A stretch of DNA of 64,000 bases from Nautilus pompilius. Taxonomy: Eukaryota > Mollusca > Cephalopoda > Nautilida > Nautilidae. The translations under genes and the position numbers were made by a program. This document shows, one piece after another, positions 1 to 11,283 of the stretch (position 1 is the stretch's first letter; each line of letters starts with the position of its first letter). The stretch is taken from assembly GCA_018389105.1 (NCBI GenBank), contig JACATO010000647.1, positions 1 to 64,000 of the forward strand, written 5' to 3'. Below the pieces are notes generated by a model that worked only from the letters and a program-made list of their open reading frames with translations, was not told the origin of the DNA and ran no database searches.

Positions 1-937
1 GGGGGGGGCGATAGTGAGGAAAAGTCGATTAGTCCAGAGGTTTTCCCAAGCGACAGGGCTAGAGATTTACGAGGAACAGACAAGAAAAGACCGTCTCGAC
101 GGATATTCTTTCTGTTTCCACCCGCGATGGCTGCGTGTCACAGTCTGACCGCTAGCGCCACAGTTGCCAGATTTGAGCAGTCGGGCGCGGAAACCCTACC
201 GCTGTCTGTCCGCCATTTCTCCTCTCCAGCCAAAACGAGTCGAGCGCAGAAAATCCGCCGCCATTTTGCCCTTCGGCTGGCTCTCCCTAAAAGCAGATTG
301 TCCCCACTGGAATTTATCGTGGATTCTCGCCGAAGCTTACGGTGGCCACAAGCGGGCCCTCCTCCCGTGAGCGCCGCGATAGCCGCCATTTTGCAAACCT
401 AGACGCTTAGCTAACGGGGCGGGTTTGCCCTTTAATACTCGCGGTGACCCCACACAACTATAAACGCCAGGCCAGATTAGACTTCAGACAGCCCTGCCCA
501 CCCCTTGAGCAGTCGGGGTCGTAAACATTCGGGAGCGCCAACCGATCTAAATGCTGGTGGGGTGGGGGGCTGAAAGTCGATGGTTTAGAGAATTTGGGTT
601 TTTAAGGGCCATTTTCTAAATCTAGGAACATCTTGTCCCCCTCTGGTTAGCGGCACGTGAGCTATTTGAATGGCTGCCAGGGTTCAGGATGAAAACAGCT
701 GGATGCTCGCCCCGCTCTTGTCGTCGGTTGCGCCTTGATTTTTTTTAGTGGTTTTAAATTATAGAGCGGCTTTTTTATCTGAGTAAACCCAGTCGGGGCT
801 GCTGCAGGAGCAGGGGCCGGGAGGGTATTTTACAACCTGTTTTTCTACCATCTGCGTTCGTGTTATGATCAGACATACAAGAGGGACGTAGAATGGCGCT
901 GTGCAGGCACTAATCCACCAATAAGGTAAGAAGTCAT
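1..937. other. CpG-rich unique sequence, no gene recognised
   Basis: This stretch is GC- and CpG-rich over its first 750 bases and has no recognisable protein. The longest open frames (about 90 codons) overlap one another on both strands and show no domain, so I do not call them. It could be the edge of a CpG-type promoter for a gene outside the window, because two identical GCCGCCATTTTG sites occur in it (listed separately). No splice-flanked exon was recognised. Confidence 0.4.
257..393 (-). promoter_or_regulatory. Pair of YY1-like sites (GCCGCCATTTTG)
   Basis: The 12-mer GCCGCCATTTTG occurs at 257-268 and again at 382-393, 125 bases apart, in CpG-rich DNA. Its reverse complement, CAAAATGGCGGC, matches the animal YY1 consensus (AANATGGCNGC). 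Paired YY1 sites are typical of CpG-type promoters, but no transcript start or exon can be placed here, so the regulatory role is an inference. A similar CATGGCGG core sits at the likely start codon of the chromodomain gene at 39,655. Confidence 0.3.
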
Positions 938-2062
938 CGTGTGTGTGTGTGTGTGGGTAATATAATGTATGTGTTTGGGGGTATATAATGTATGTGTGTG
1001 GGGGGGTATATAATGTATGTGTGTGTGGGGGTATATAATGTATGTGTGTGGGGGTATATAATGTATGTGTGTGGGGGGTGGGTATTATAATGTGTGTGTG
1101 GGGGGTATGGGTATATAATGTATGTGTGGGGGGGGGTATATAATCTGTGTTATGTGGTGGGGGGTATATAATGTATGTGTGTGGGGGGGTATATAATCTG
1201 TGTATGTGTGTGGGGGGTATATAATGTATGTGGTAGGGGGGTAATCTATATAATCTGTGTATGGTGTGGGGGGTATACTCTGTATGTGTGTGGGGGTATA
1301 TAATGTATGTGTGGGGGGGGTATATCAATGTAGTGTGGGGGGGGGTATATAATGTATGTGTGTGGGGGGTATATTAATGTATGGTGTGGGGGGTATATAA
1401 TGTATGTGTGTGTTTGGGTATATAATCTGTGTGTGTTTGGGTATATAATCTGTGTATGTGTTTTGGTATATAATTTCTATGTGTGTTTGGGTATATAATG
1501 TCTGTGTGTGTTTGGGTATATAATCTGTGTATGTGTTTTGGTATATAATCTGTGTGTGTTTGGGTATATAATCTGTGTGTTTGGGTATATAATCTGTGTG
1601 TGTTTGGGTATATAATCTGTGTGTGTTTGGGTATATAATCTGTGTATGTGTTTGGGTATATAATGTCTGTGTGTGTTTGGGTATATAATCTGTGTATGTG
1701 TTTGGGTATATAATGTGTGTGTGTGTTTGGGTATATAATCTGTGTGTGTTTGGGTATATAATCTGTGTATGTGTTTGGGTATATAATGTCTGTGTGTGTG
1801 TTTGGGTATATAATGTCTGTGTGTGTTTGGGTATATAATCTGTGTATGTGTTTGGGTATATAATGTCTGTGTGTGTGTTTGGGTATATAATCTGTGTATG
1901 TGTTTGGGTATATAATGTCTGTGTGTGTGTTTGGGTATATAATGTCTGTGTGTGTTTGGGTATATAATCTGTGTATGTGTTTTGGTATATAATGTCTGTG
2001 TGTGTGTTTGGGTGTGTATTTGGGTATATAATGTCTGTGTGTGTATTTTGGTCATATACTAT
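938..2062. repeat. GT-rich minisatellite with TATATAAT in each unit
   Basis: A tandem array of roughly 45 units. From about 940 to 1,405 the unit is about 24 bp, a run of five to nine G followed by TATATAATGTATGTGTGTG. From about 1,406 to 2,053 it becomes a 25 bp unit, TTTGGGTATATAATCTGTG followed by TATGTG or TGTGTG. The strand is almost free of C, so the minus strand gives long meaningless open frames rich in Thr, His, Tyr and Pro. The two halves are two variants of one ancestral unit. The G runs could form G-quadruplexes. Confidence 0.9.
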
Positions 2063-3575
2063 ATATATATATCTATATATCAACAATATGAAAATTTCGT
2101 GCTCTGAATTATCAGTTGGTTTATGCTGAATTTAAACAGGGCGATGATTTTCTGACTCCTTACCGGAGAATGAACTCGAGCCATTTATGTTTTCCTTTTT
2201 TGTTAAGTTTAAAATCTTTTTAACAAATAAAACAAAGGTAGACGATTAGTGACCAATAGACGCAGTGCTACATAACCTGACGTCCCTATAGAAGAATGAT
2301 CATCACCCGCACCAGATAAACGATTGTGATAAAACGTTAAAAAAATTTCTTCTTTTTAAAATCGATATTAGAAGTTATCAGATTCGATCGAATACAGCCA
2401 GGCAGGCGAGCGATCAAAGATAAATTAAAAGGCTGAAATTAATTAGCAGTAAAATGTTTATTTAAATAGATTCGCAGCAACTCATTTTTAAGTGTTTGTT
2501 GAGTTTGCAACACATCCACTTTTTAACGAAATAATGTAATAATAATAATAATAATAATAAAATAATATAATAATAATAAATATAATAATTGTACATGATG
2601 GTTATTAGAAATTACCGCAGTCGAATGATATGGATCACTTTATATCCAGAGGTGGCGCGGTGTCAGATGAAAACTGTCCCATGCACAGAAGTGTTTGTGA
2701 CACTATCGACCCCCCAACGAAGCTCGTGTATAAACTCACCAGTAGGACCCTTTGACGAATTCCCTTATCATGCGAAGCTGGGATCCGCCATCTTAAAATT
2801 GTTATTATATTTTCTTGCATTTATTATGAATTTAATGTGTCATGCAGCTCACTTGTTAGTGAAATTGTGCAAAAATTATTTGTAGCACTCCATATCTCTC
2901 TCTTTGTCTCATTCCCTCCCACACTCCCTTTCTTCTATCCCTTACTTTCCCCTTCTCTCTCTCTCTCCCGTAACAGCGAACTTTCTGTGCATCCTCGCAA
3001 TGAACAGCTGCAGCGAACGCTTCACTCATTTACAGAGCCACCCGGGCTGATGCCCTGCTGAGAATAATGACAATCGTACGGCCAATCATGGCTGTGGCGG
3101 CAGGTAGCAGGTAGCAGCAGCAGCAGCAGCGCTGTCCGTCGTCATGGGGCCGACTTGCAATTACAAAGCCAACAGACAACGGCAAGCGAAATAAAAATGG
3201 CGGCGGATGTATATGACGGCTCCTCCAGCCCAATCCCATTCATAACTCCGGGTCACGTGCCATTTATCCATTGTCGACACGGTTTGAAATTTCATCGGTT
3301 TTCAGAGAATATTTAAATTAACCTCGCCGAAGTCATTCAGGCGAATCTTACGACCACAGAGGCGCGCGTTGTCCACGCCGAAAGTTCAATACCCTAAACT
3401 AACGTTGATTTCTCTCCTTAGACCGTCCAGAGAGTATGGACTGTAGAAAGACATCTTTTGTTCTGGCTCGTGTCGCCAGGTGGCGTTGGAGCTCCGCTAC
3501 TGGGCCAATGGTTCGTCTTCAGACGGATGTCAAATCAGTATCAATTAATATAATCTGGTTGGTTTAATAATAACA

Positions 3576-3615
<40 letters not shown>

Positions 3616-3622
3616 AATAATA

Positions 3623-3675
<53 letters not shown>

Positions 3676-5569
3676 TAATACTACGCCGTGTCATTATAAT
3701 TTATATTACGAACGAAGTCTCTGCGCGTCCGTGAGTTTGGGTCCCTCCGAATTCGAGTTCGCTGGTCAATAACAGCGAAAGTTTTCAGACGAATGTAATA
3801 TCTTGCATTTCAATGCCGTGTTGTTGGCTTTTGGAGGGTTGGATTACCAACTTCTAGTTTGTTTTTTGTCTGATTTTTTTTTTTTTTAGATAAAACTACA
3901 AAATAATAAAGGTGGGGGTGTTTGAATTACTTCCCTTGATATTAAACAGACTTAGCGTTCTTGAACTTTCGTCAAACGATCTTACCTCCCATAATACATC
4001 CTCCTCTCCCGCCCCCCTCCCTAGGATTTGAAAAATAGAATAAATAAAAGGCAAGCTGCTACAGTGGATATAGTGTTTTATTTGAAAGTCATAGTAGTAT
4101 TCGTTTAGCCTTCCTGCATGTGTCATCAGTAAAGGTTGGACGGTTGGCTGTTTGGACTCTGAGGCTTACCACAGCTATTTACGACACCATTTAGCACAAA
4201 GCAAGGCTGGGAATAGCCTTCTCCTGCATCCAGGTTTTCTATACTCGTTACGTGGTTATAATAATCAGCAACTCTCTAATTTCATTTTGGGTGTTGCTGT
4301 TTTCCATTAACTGCATGTAATAAGTTAACACAGGATAATATGCGAAATTGTAACTGCGTAGGTTTCACACAGGAAGCTGCGACGAAATATAAAACCAAAA
4401 CATTAATATATATATATATTTCGATGGTTGTATTGAAATTTAGCAATTAAAGTTACAGAAACATTTTAAAAACAATAAAAAAAAAGTATATTTGTCAACA
4501 CCTTGCTGACTTGTGAGAAAATCTGGATTTTTTTAACTCTGTCTAAATCGGAGAAGGCGGCTTCCTGCTGCGTTTGCTGGACAGAAAGACCGACGTTGGA
4601 GCGATATCCCAAAAAACCTTCTCTAGGGCCGGCATCCTGCTTATCTGGTTTCCGTCCGAGTGCCGGCGGAAATTTTGTGAATACTTAATCAGCTTCCGAA
4701 TGCAAACTGACAAGAATCTCAAATCGGAGCTAGGCGCCGCAGTCGGTCAGACTGCGGGGTATTTATTCTCCAGAGAAACGGGCCCATCCGCTTGTGACGT
4801 CATAATAAGGTCGAGCGTTTCGCTTTGCCACGTTAGTTCCGCGAGAACGAGAAGAGATTCCATTAAAATAAATAAATATCCATTAATTTAAATATATGTA
4901 GCATTTATTTTTTTCTCTCTTTATTTTTTTTTAAAAAAAAAAATAATAATTATATTACAAGTTTTTATTATTTGACCAGTTAAAAAAAAAACAAGAAAAA
5001 ATTATTCATTTGTTAAACAGCATTAAAATCCGCCAGGAGGCGCTGCACTCAGCACCTCAGCATTGGTGCGGGATAGATACAGAAAAGGGTTACCCCGCCC
5101 CCGTTCCGCTTGACTGCTGGACCAGTGCTAGAAGGCAGGAGTCGGCGGCGGGCGGGCGAGGTGGTGGTGGTGGGGGGGGCAGGGTGTGTCGTTGGACGAA
5201 GGCTGAGCGGAAAAAGTGAAAGTTCGGTGCCAGGGGGAAACAACCGGCAGACGTCCTCTGATTAAAGCCCCTGACGATCGCGAACAGTTTTACTCTCCTT
5301 TTGTCAGGCTCGCTGACATACCGCAACTACGCTGGGAGCGCGCGCGCGCCGGCCGTGACAGTCGAATGTCCAGGTGCGGGTGAAAGCCGAGCGTAACGAA
5401 CCGTGCAGGCAGGCGGCGCCAGCGTGCAGCAGCCGAGCTCCGAACCCGCCGCGGGGGGTCCCGACAGACGCGTGCACACCGGCCGCTCGTGAACAAAGAC
5501 ACCGTGCAGGAACCCTGTCCGAGAGCTACTCTCTCCCCAGCCCTAACTTTTAAACATAATAACTGGGAG
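2063..5569. other. Intergenic, no gene seen; AAT and CAA microsatellites
   Basis: No coding exon is recognisable. The stretch contains an AAT run at about 2,534-2,588, a CAG run near 3,113-3,130, and a compound (CAA)n(TAA)n run at about 3,574-3,681. The segment 5,000-5,540 is GC- and CpG-rich with GC alternation near 5,338-5,350 and could be regulatory, but no promoter element was identified with confidence. Confidence 0.5.
3574..3681. repeat. Compound (CAA)n(TAA)n microsatellite
   Basis: About 13 CAA units run directly into about 22 AAT units with one or two interruptions. The change from CAA to TAA is a single-base transition that has spread along the array. Confidence 0.95.
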
Positions 5570-6245
5570 AGCGTTTAGCTGGTTTCTAATTAGTTGGCGG
5601 GTTGATTATTTTTTTTAGTTAATCGTTCACCTTTATGCCTAATTAATAAGATAGACGTTAGGACAGCTACTTGGTTGAGTAGACACTTGGCTTGTTACAC
5701 ATTTGTTTATTTATTAATTTAATCAGTTAATTACTTTGTTATTTGATTAGGTAACTGTTTTATTAGTTATTATTTTAGATACTTAATCAAATTAGTAGTT
5801 AGTAAATCAGTTGTTTGCTAATTAGTTAATTACTTGTTTAATATGTAAGATAGTTGTTTAGATAACTAGTTATTTAGTTGGTTACTTATATTAGTGGTTA
5901 ATTAGTTGAAGAATTAACTAGTTAGTCTTACAGCTTTAGTTATTTAATTAGTTAGCTATATATTTGATTTATTAGTAATCATTTATTTAGCTTGTTAATT
6001 AAATTAATGGTTGCTTAATAAAGCATCGTTTTTTTAAACTATATCATTGATTAATGGCTTATTTTGTTTGCCAAATGATTAACTAACTATACGTTTGCTT
6101 AATTTGAAAGTTCGGTGGTAAGCCAACTACTGATTTCATTACTTAGAAAATTGGCAAGTTTATTAGTTAATGAACTGTTCAAACGGCTATTTGTTTAGTT
6201 AATTATTTAGAATTCATTTTCTTAATTTTTGTTTATATGTACGAG
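5570..6245. repeat. Cryptic AT-rich repeat of TTAGTTA-like words
   Basis: About 670 bases are made almost entirely of degenerate words such as TTAGTTAATTA, TTAGTTGGTTA and TTTAGTTAATTA, with no fixed period. CG dinucleotides are nearly absent, unlike the flanks. It looks like a slipped, decayed simple repeat rather than a gene or a clean tandem array. Confidence 0.65.
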
Positions 6246-6325
6246 TATAACCAATGATCTTTGATTTGTTTTTATCCGTGTCTGCTGGTGTTTTCGTTGT
6301 AGAAGTCACCGCCGGTGTTGGTTGT

Positions 6326-6940
6326 TAGAGGGGTAAGCTGGTACAGGGGCTAGTTGGTACAGCATCAGTAATTCTTAACTAAGCGTATAGATGAGACCAA
6401 CGTTATAACGATAAGATTATAATCGACGTCATACAGTTTAGGCTATAATGGACGTAATAAATTTGAGGCTATAACTGACATAATGAAGATGAGTCTATAA
6501 TCGAGGCTATAACCGACATCATAAAGATGAGATTATAATTGATGTCATATAACTGAGGCTAAAGCTGACGTCACGTGGATGAGGCTATAATCGACGTCAT
6601 AAAGATGAGATTATAATTGATGTCATATAACTGAGGCTAAAGTCGACGTCACGTGGATGAGGCTATAATCGACGTCATAAAGATGAGATTATAATTGATG
6701 TCATATAACTGAGGCTAAAGTCGACGTCACGTGGATGAGGCTATAATCGACGTCATAAAGATGAGATTATAATTGATGTCATATAACTGAGGCTAAAGCC
6801 GACGTCACGTGGATGAGGCTATAATCGACGTCATAAAAAGACTGCAATTATATCCTTTTCTGTGTTTAATTGGGAATTATTGGCGCTGTAACAGCTAGCT
6901 AGGTGTCTTCTACTTTGTTCGGAATAAGGACCCCACGTAT
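6326..6940. mobile_element. TIR element with 78 bp higher-order ACGTCAT array
   Basis: The core, about 6,370-6,838, is an array with an exact 78 bp period: TCACGTGG recurs at 6,571, 6,649, 6,727 and 6,805. Each 78 bp unit holds three diverged monomers of 25-27 bp, of the type GAGGCTATAATCGACGTCAT plus a short spacer. The left flank (GGGGTAAGCTGGTACAGG, then CAGTAATTCTTAACTAAGCG) matches the left flanks of the arrays at 11.3, 22.1 and 28.1 kb. The right flank, read in reverse complement (AGCTGTTACAGCGCC, then AATTCCCAATTAAAC), matches the same consensus, so the array sits between inverted ends. Outer boundaries are approximate and no ORF is present. See the finding on this family. Confidence 0.6.
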
Positions 6941-8254
6941 TTTAACTTAAATCAAAGCAAAACAGCAACAAAATGGTACAAAATACTAAAAAAAACTAAA
7001 ACATCACAATAGTACAACTACTCAACAAAGGCAACAATACAACACAAAAGAAATATAAAGGCAACAGCATAATGAACACAAGAAAAATACAACACAACAG
7101 TAACGACAAAAACCGACATAGCAACAACTAGAAAATAGAAAGGTGGCAATAACAGTTCAACAAAAGCAGAACATGGGTTGGGTGGGGGGTTAATACAGTA
7201 CAAATAACCACAAAATTAGTAGCAACAAAATGAGCCCAATCTGCAGCTGGTGGCGTTAAAAGCGTTTGGAGAGTCTCCAGACAGGCCGCAGCTACCTCAA
7301 AGTTTGTTCCGAACGAGACAAAGCAAACAGAGACGGCTAACAAGTAGCAGTCCGGCTCCAGCGCCAGTGCTGTTAAACACTTCCAGCTGCAATGCTCAGC
7401 ATAGGTTATACGACAAAACCATTAAGTCAATTCTAAATAGGCACCGATTGCGATCCCCCTTTCTGCAGGAGGATGGGTCAGCACCTCACGGACATCATCT
7501 TAAAAGTCGCCTCCTGCAACTCTTCACCGATTTTAGGATCTTCGAACTGAAGATAAGCCGGATAATTTTCCTTTTGTATTGTTTACCTTCTTTTTCTTTA
7601 CTCGCTTTGAAAAGTTCTAATTATCGCCTGCGACCATCTTTGCCACACTTCTGCAGCGAACCGGACAACCTGCGCGGTTCGTCGTCGAACCAAGTGGGTC
7701 CCTTGAATACTAATGACCATCATCGTACTTCATTTTTAATGACACGCGAAGGAAGAATCACACAACCGCCTTTACATCGGATCTACGTAACAGTGTGTAA
7801 CCATTCGTGGCTGTTGCCATGTATATTCCACTAAAAGTAGGGGTTTTTTTGTTGTTTATTTCACGTCAGCCATCAAAGATGAAATAAGGATGAGTGGAAA
7901 ACAATTTAGCAGCGGTCACGCGTAAAAATTAATATTAAATGAAATTTCATCTTTAATGATTTACATACACAGTACCAAAAGACAGTCTTTTCCTGGTATC
8001 TAGGTACGCAAACACCGCCTGTAGCTGGTCTATCGATTCCTTATATCCTCATTAAAAATAGAGTAAAGGTGCGTTTTTATTCGGTAGACGTGAATTCCTG
8101 CGATTTCGTGACTCGTCCGATTTCATTAAATAGGGTATTTACGGGCTGTCGATCTGATTACTTATGTCCGAAGTGGACGCTAAAACGAAGATTTTTCGCC
8201 AAAGTAACACGTGTTTGTGTGCTGTATGTGACGAGAACCGAACATCTGGAGAGA
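6941..8254. other. Intergenic, no gene recognised
   Basis: The longest open frame, about 190 codons at 7,250-7,834, has no domain, signal peptide or splice context that I recognise, and its composition is that of random sequence. I do not call it a gene. Sequence around 7,000-7,200 is rich in CAACA words. Nothing else is evident. Confidence 0.4.
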
Positions 8255-9315
8255 GAGGAGAATGACGTCAGAGAGAGACACATATGACGTCGGCCGCAAA
8301 GGGAGATATTGAAGTCCGTACAGAGCTGACGTCAGGAAGAGGAGAAGTGGAAAACATCTATGCGCGACCCGGAACCCTCAGAGATACCATGGATGTCAAC
8401 TTAATGATTTTAGCCCAGCGCGATGACATCCCGTCTCTATCGTACAGATGACGTCGTCACTGGCTGGATCTTTTCCTACGGATAGTGCGTTTGAGCAGAC
8501 ACACGTGACTCCCGAATTCGCCTATCTCTCACGATAAAGATCTGACATGTCCTTTGATGTACCGCGACTATTCGTCATCCAAAGAGTTACAACGACGTGT
8601 CTCCTAATTGTGTCTAGAGACGTCTCGAGAACAGTTACACGCAAGGTCCGACCAGACTGACCCAGGCGCGCACGACACAATCAGCAGAAAGATTATATTA
8701 TACTAGAGTTCAGGTGAGCAAAGATATGACGTCGGCACGCAGAGAGATATGACGTCAATACAGAAAGAGATGACATCAGGAGAGGGAAGGATATCACGTA
8801 GGTACGCAGAGGGATATGACGTCAGTGCAAGCAGAGAAAGATGACGTCAATACAGAAAGAGATGACGTCAGGAGAGGGAAAGATATGACGTAGGCACGCA
8901 GAGGGATATGACGTCAGTACAAGCGGAGAAAGATGACGTCAATACAGAAAGAGATGACATCAGGAGAGGCAAAGATATGATGTAGGCACGCAGAGAGATA
9001 TGACGTCAATACAGAAAGAGATTACATCAGGAGAGGGACGGATATGACGTAGGTGCGCAGAGGGATATGACGTCAGTGCAAGCAGAGAAAGATGACGTCA
9101 ATACAGAAAGAGATTACGTCAGGAGAGGGAAAGATATGACGTCAATACAGAAAGAGATGCCATCAGGAGAGGGAAACATATGACGTCAGTGCAAGCGGAG
9201 AAAGATTACGTCAATACAGAAAGAGATGACGTCCATACAAAAAGAGAGAGAAAGACGTCACTCCAGAGAGAGATATTACGTTAGTACAGACAGGAAGAGA
9301 GAGAGAGAGAGAAAC
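8255..9315. repeat. GA-rich minisatellite studded with TGACGTCA
   Basis: From about 8,255, and most regularly at 8,725-9,290, words such as AGAGATATGACGTCA, AATACAGAAAGAGATGACG and TCAGGAGAGGGAAAGATATG recur in shuffled order every 25-30 bases. Almost every one carries an intact or near-intact TGACGTCA palindrome. Variants with CATCA or CGTAG in place of CGTCA alternate. The array ends in a short (GA)n run at 9,297-9,313. In reverse complement it resembles the CT array at 20.9-21.6 kb. No coding potential is seen. Confidence 0.8.
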
Positions 9316-10850
9316 CAAAGGTGTACTTTTCACTTAAATGCTGATGTATCAGTTGAGAACATCTAATAGCATGAAGAGATCACCCGCAACTTCAGCGAGG
9401 ACAGCCCTGCAATGAGGAAGGAACACGTAGAGCTGTCTGGATGTGAGAGCACGTGGCTATAATTAAGAATGATGGCGATGAAAAAAAACGTGGAAATACG
9501 TTGGTAAAACTTAGCTAACAAACCTTGATTAACTGAAAAAAAAAGTGGTTAGTGGATTAAATTTTATGAGGATGCAAGTGTTGCTGTGTAAAGGAAAAAA
9601 AAAAACGAAAAATATTGTCTAAAACTTTTATTTGCTATTTTGAAAAACATCTGTAAATCAAATCCGCCGTTAAATTCCGCAGAATGCTCTGCACAGTAGA
9701 ACAGGTTGAATAATGGCTACGCTGCTGACGCCGATATAAAGATATTTTCGGTTGAGACTAAGATTTATGAATGGATCAGAAAAATATGTCGCCAGAGTGT
9801 TTTCCATAATCGCTGAAACCCGATTTGTTTTTACTTTATTTCCTTGTAAATGTCACGGGTTGGTATGGTAGAGGCGGAGCAGCCAGACGCATCGCTCTCC
9901 GCGATCGTTGCCATGCGGACCGAAGACGAAAGTGCGACATTTTCACGAAGGAAGATGTCGTCGTTAAACTAGCGGAAACACACGAAACTAGTAAAATCCC
10001 TCGACCCCTGGCCATTTGCTTTAGAAAATAATTCGGATTTGCGAGCTTTGGAGAATTTCTTAGAGGAAAATGAAAAAAAAAATGAAAATGTGATTTCCGC
10101 AACTTACAGAAGACGACGAAAATGGATATAAAATGTCATCTGCTGTTGTTTTATTTTTAAGAGAAATTAGCATAATTAGAAACCGAATGTCAAGCCAGTC
10201 TATGGACCTTCGCGCTGTCGAGTGACTTGCTAATTTGTAGTAATTAAGCGGCCAAGAGTCGTCGCGAATGAAATTTTCTCTTCTTCAAATGAATCGAAGA
10301 CCGGAGTTAATATTGTATGTCTTTCGCCAGCGTTCGTCGTCGCATGGCAACGGTTTTCTCCGCCTCCGATAATCCATCAAATTCGTTGTAGAGGAATGCG
10401 AGGCTATTCTCTGAAAGCCGTGCAACGTAAATGGATCGGTCGGGAAAAGAAAGACCGCTGCGTGCTGATGGCACTTGAGTGGCGCGTCGATCAGTCGCTT
10501 ATCTACATGTATGCTTGGCGGGGGGGGGGGAGAGTTAGTTAGCTCTCCGAATATTATCCGTGTGCTGCTGCTAAACAGAAAATACACCAGACTGCCAAAA
10601 CATACGGGGAAAAGCGAGTGCTTTCGTTAACGACTTACAAACTTGCATCGAAGCGTAGAGTTCCTGTATGCCATTTATCACCAGGTACTCCACGCCGACA
10701 GAGTAGTAGCATTTCTGGAAGATGTCCTAGCCGTATATTTATTTTTTTACTTTCGTTGCCGACCGAGACCTGGGTATGTTAGTCGCTGGCGCCTGACCAC
10801 CATTGATATGCGCACTGGACCCCAGTGAAACGGAATACTTTAAACCGGTA

Positions 10851-10891
<41 letters not shown>

Positions 10892-11283
10892 TTGGGGTGT
10901 CATCATGATTCCAGTCTGCCGCCAACATGTGCTACGGTATGACCAACAAAAATCGTGCATTCTCCTTGCCCGCATGTGCGCTGGTTGTCAACAGTGACCA
11001 AAATACCCATCGGTCTTTTGGGTTCCATTCGGGGATCACATGGTCATTAAAGCAACAGAGGAACCTAAATCACAGTCGATGTGTAGCCACGCACCACACT
11101 CGTGCTCTAACCATAGGTGAGCAGGGGCAGTGCGAACGTAATGTCCATGACTATTTATTTATTTGTTTAATCTGCAGCAGTACTGTTACTTTCATGATTA
11201 ACTAACAATTATCGGCTATTTCAACTGGCGTGTTGCCGCAAACTACTCGTGTCTTTACGGCAGACACGACTATTTTTGAAATA
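9316..11283. other. Intergenic, no gene recognised
   Basis: Unique, CpG-containing sequence with one (GA)n microsatellite at 10,851-10,889. Open frames up to 100 codons occur but overlap on opposite strands and show no domain. No exon with convincing splice sites and family similarity was found. Confidence 0.4.
10851..10889. repeat. (GA)n microsatellite
   Basis: A GA dinucleotide run of about 19 units, uninterrupted apart from its first bases. Confidence 0.95.

Noticed and set aside
1325..2086. Long minus-strand frames rich in Thr, His, Tyr and Pro
   Set aside because: They are translations of the GT/TATATAAT minisatellite in several frames; the repeat alone explains them.
7250..7834. A 194-codon frame in the intergenic half
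   Set aside because: No domain, random-like composition, and no splice or promoter context.
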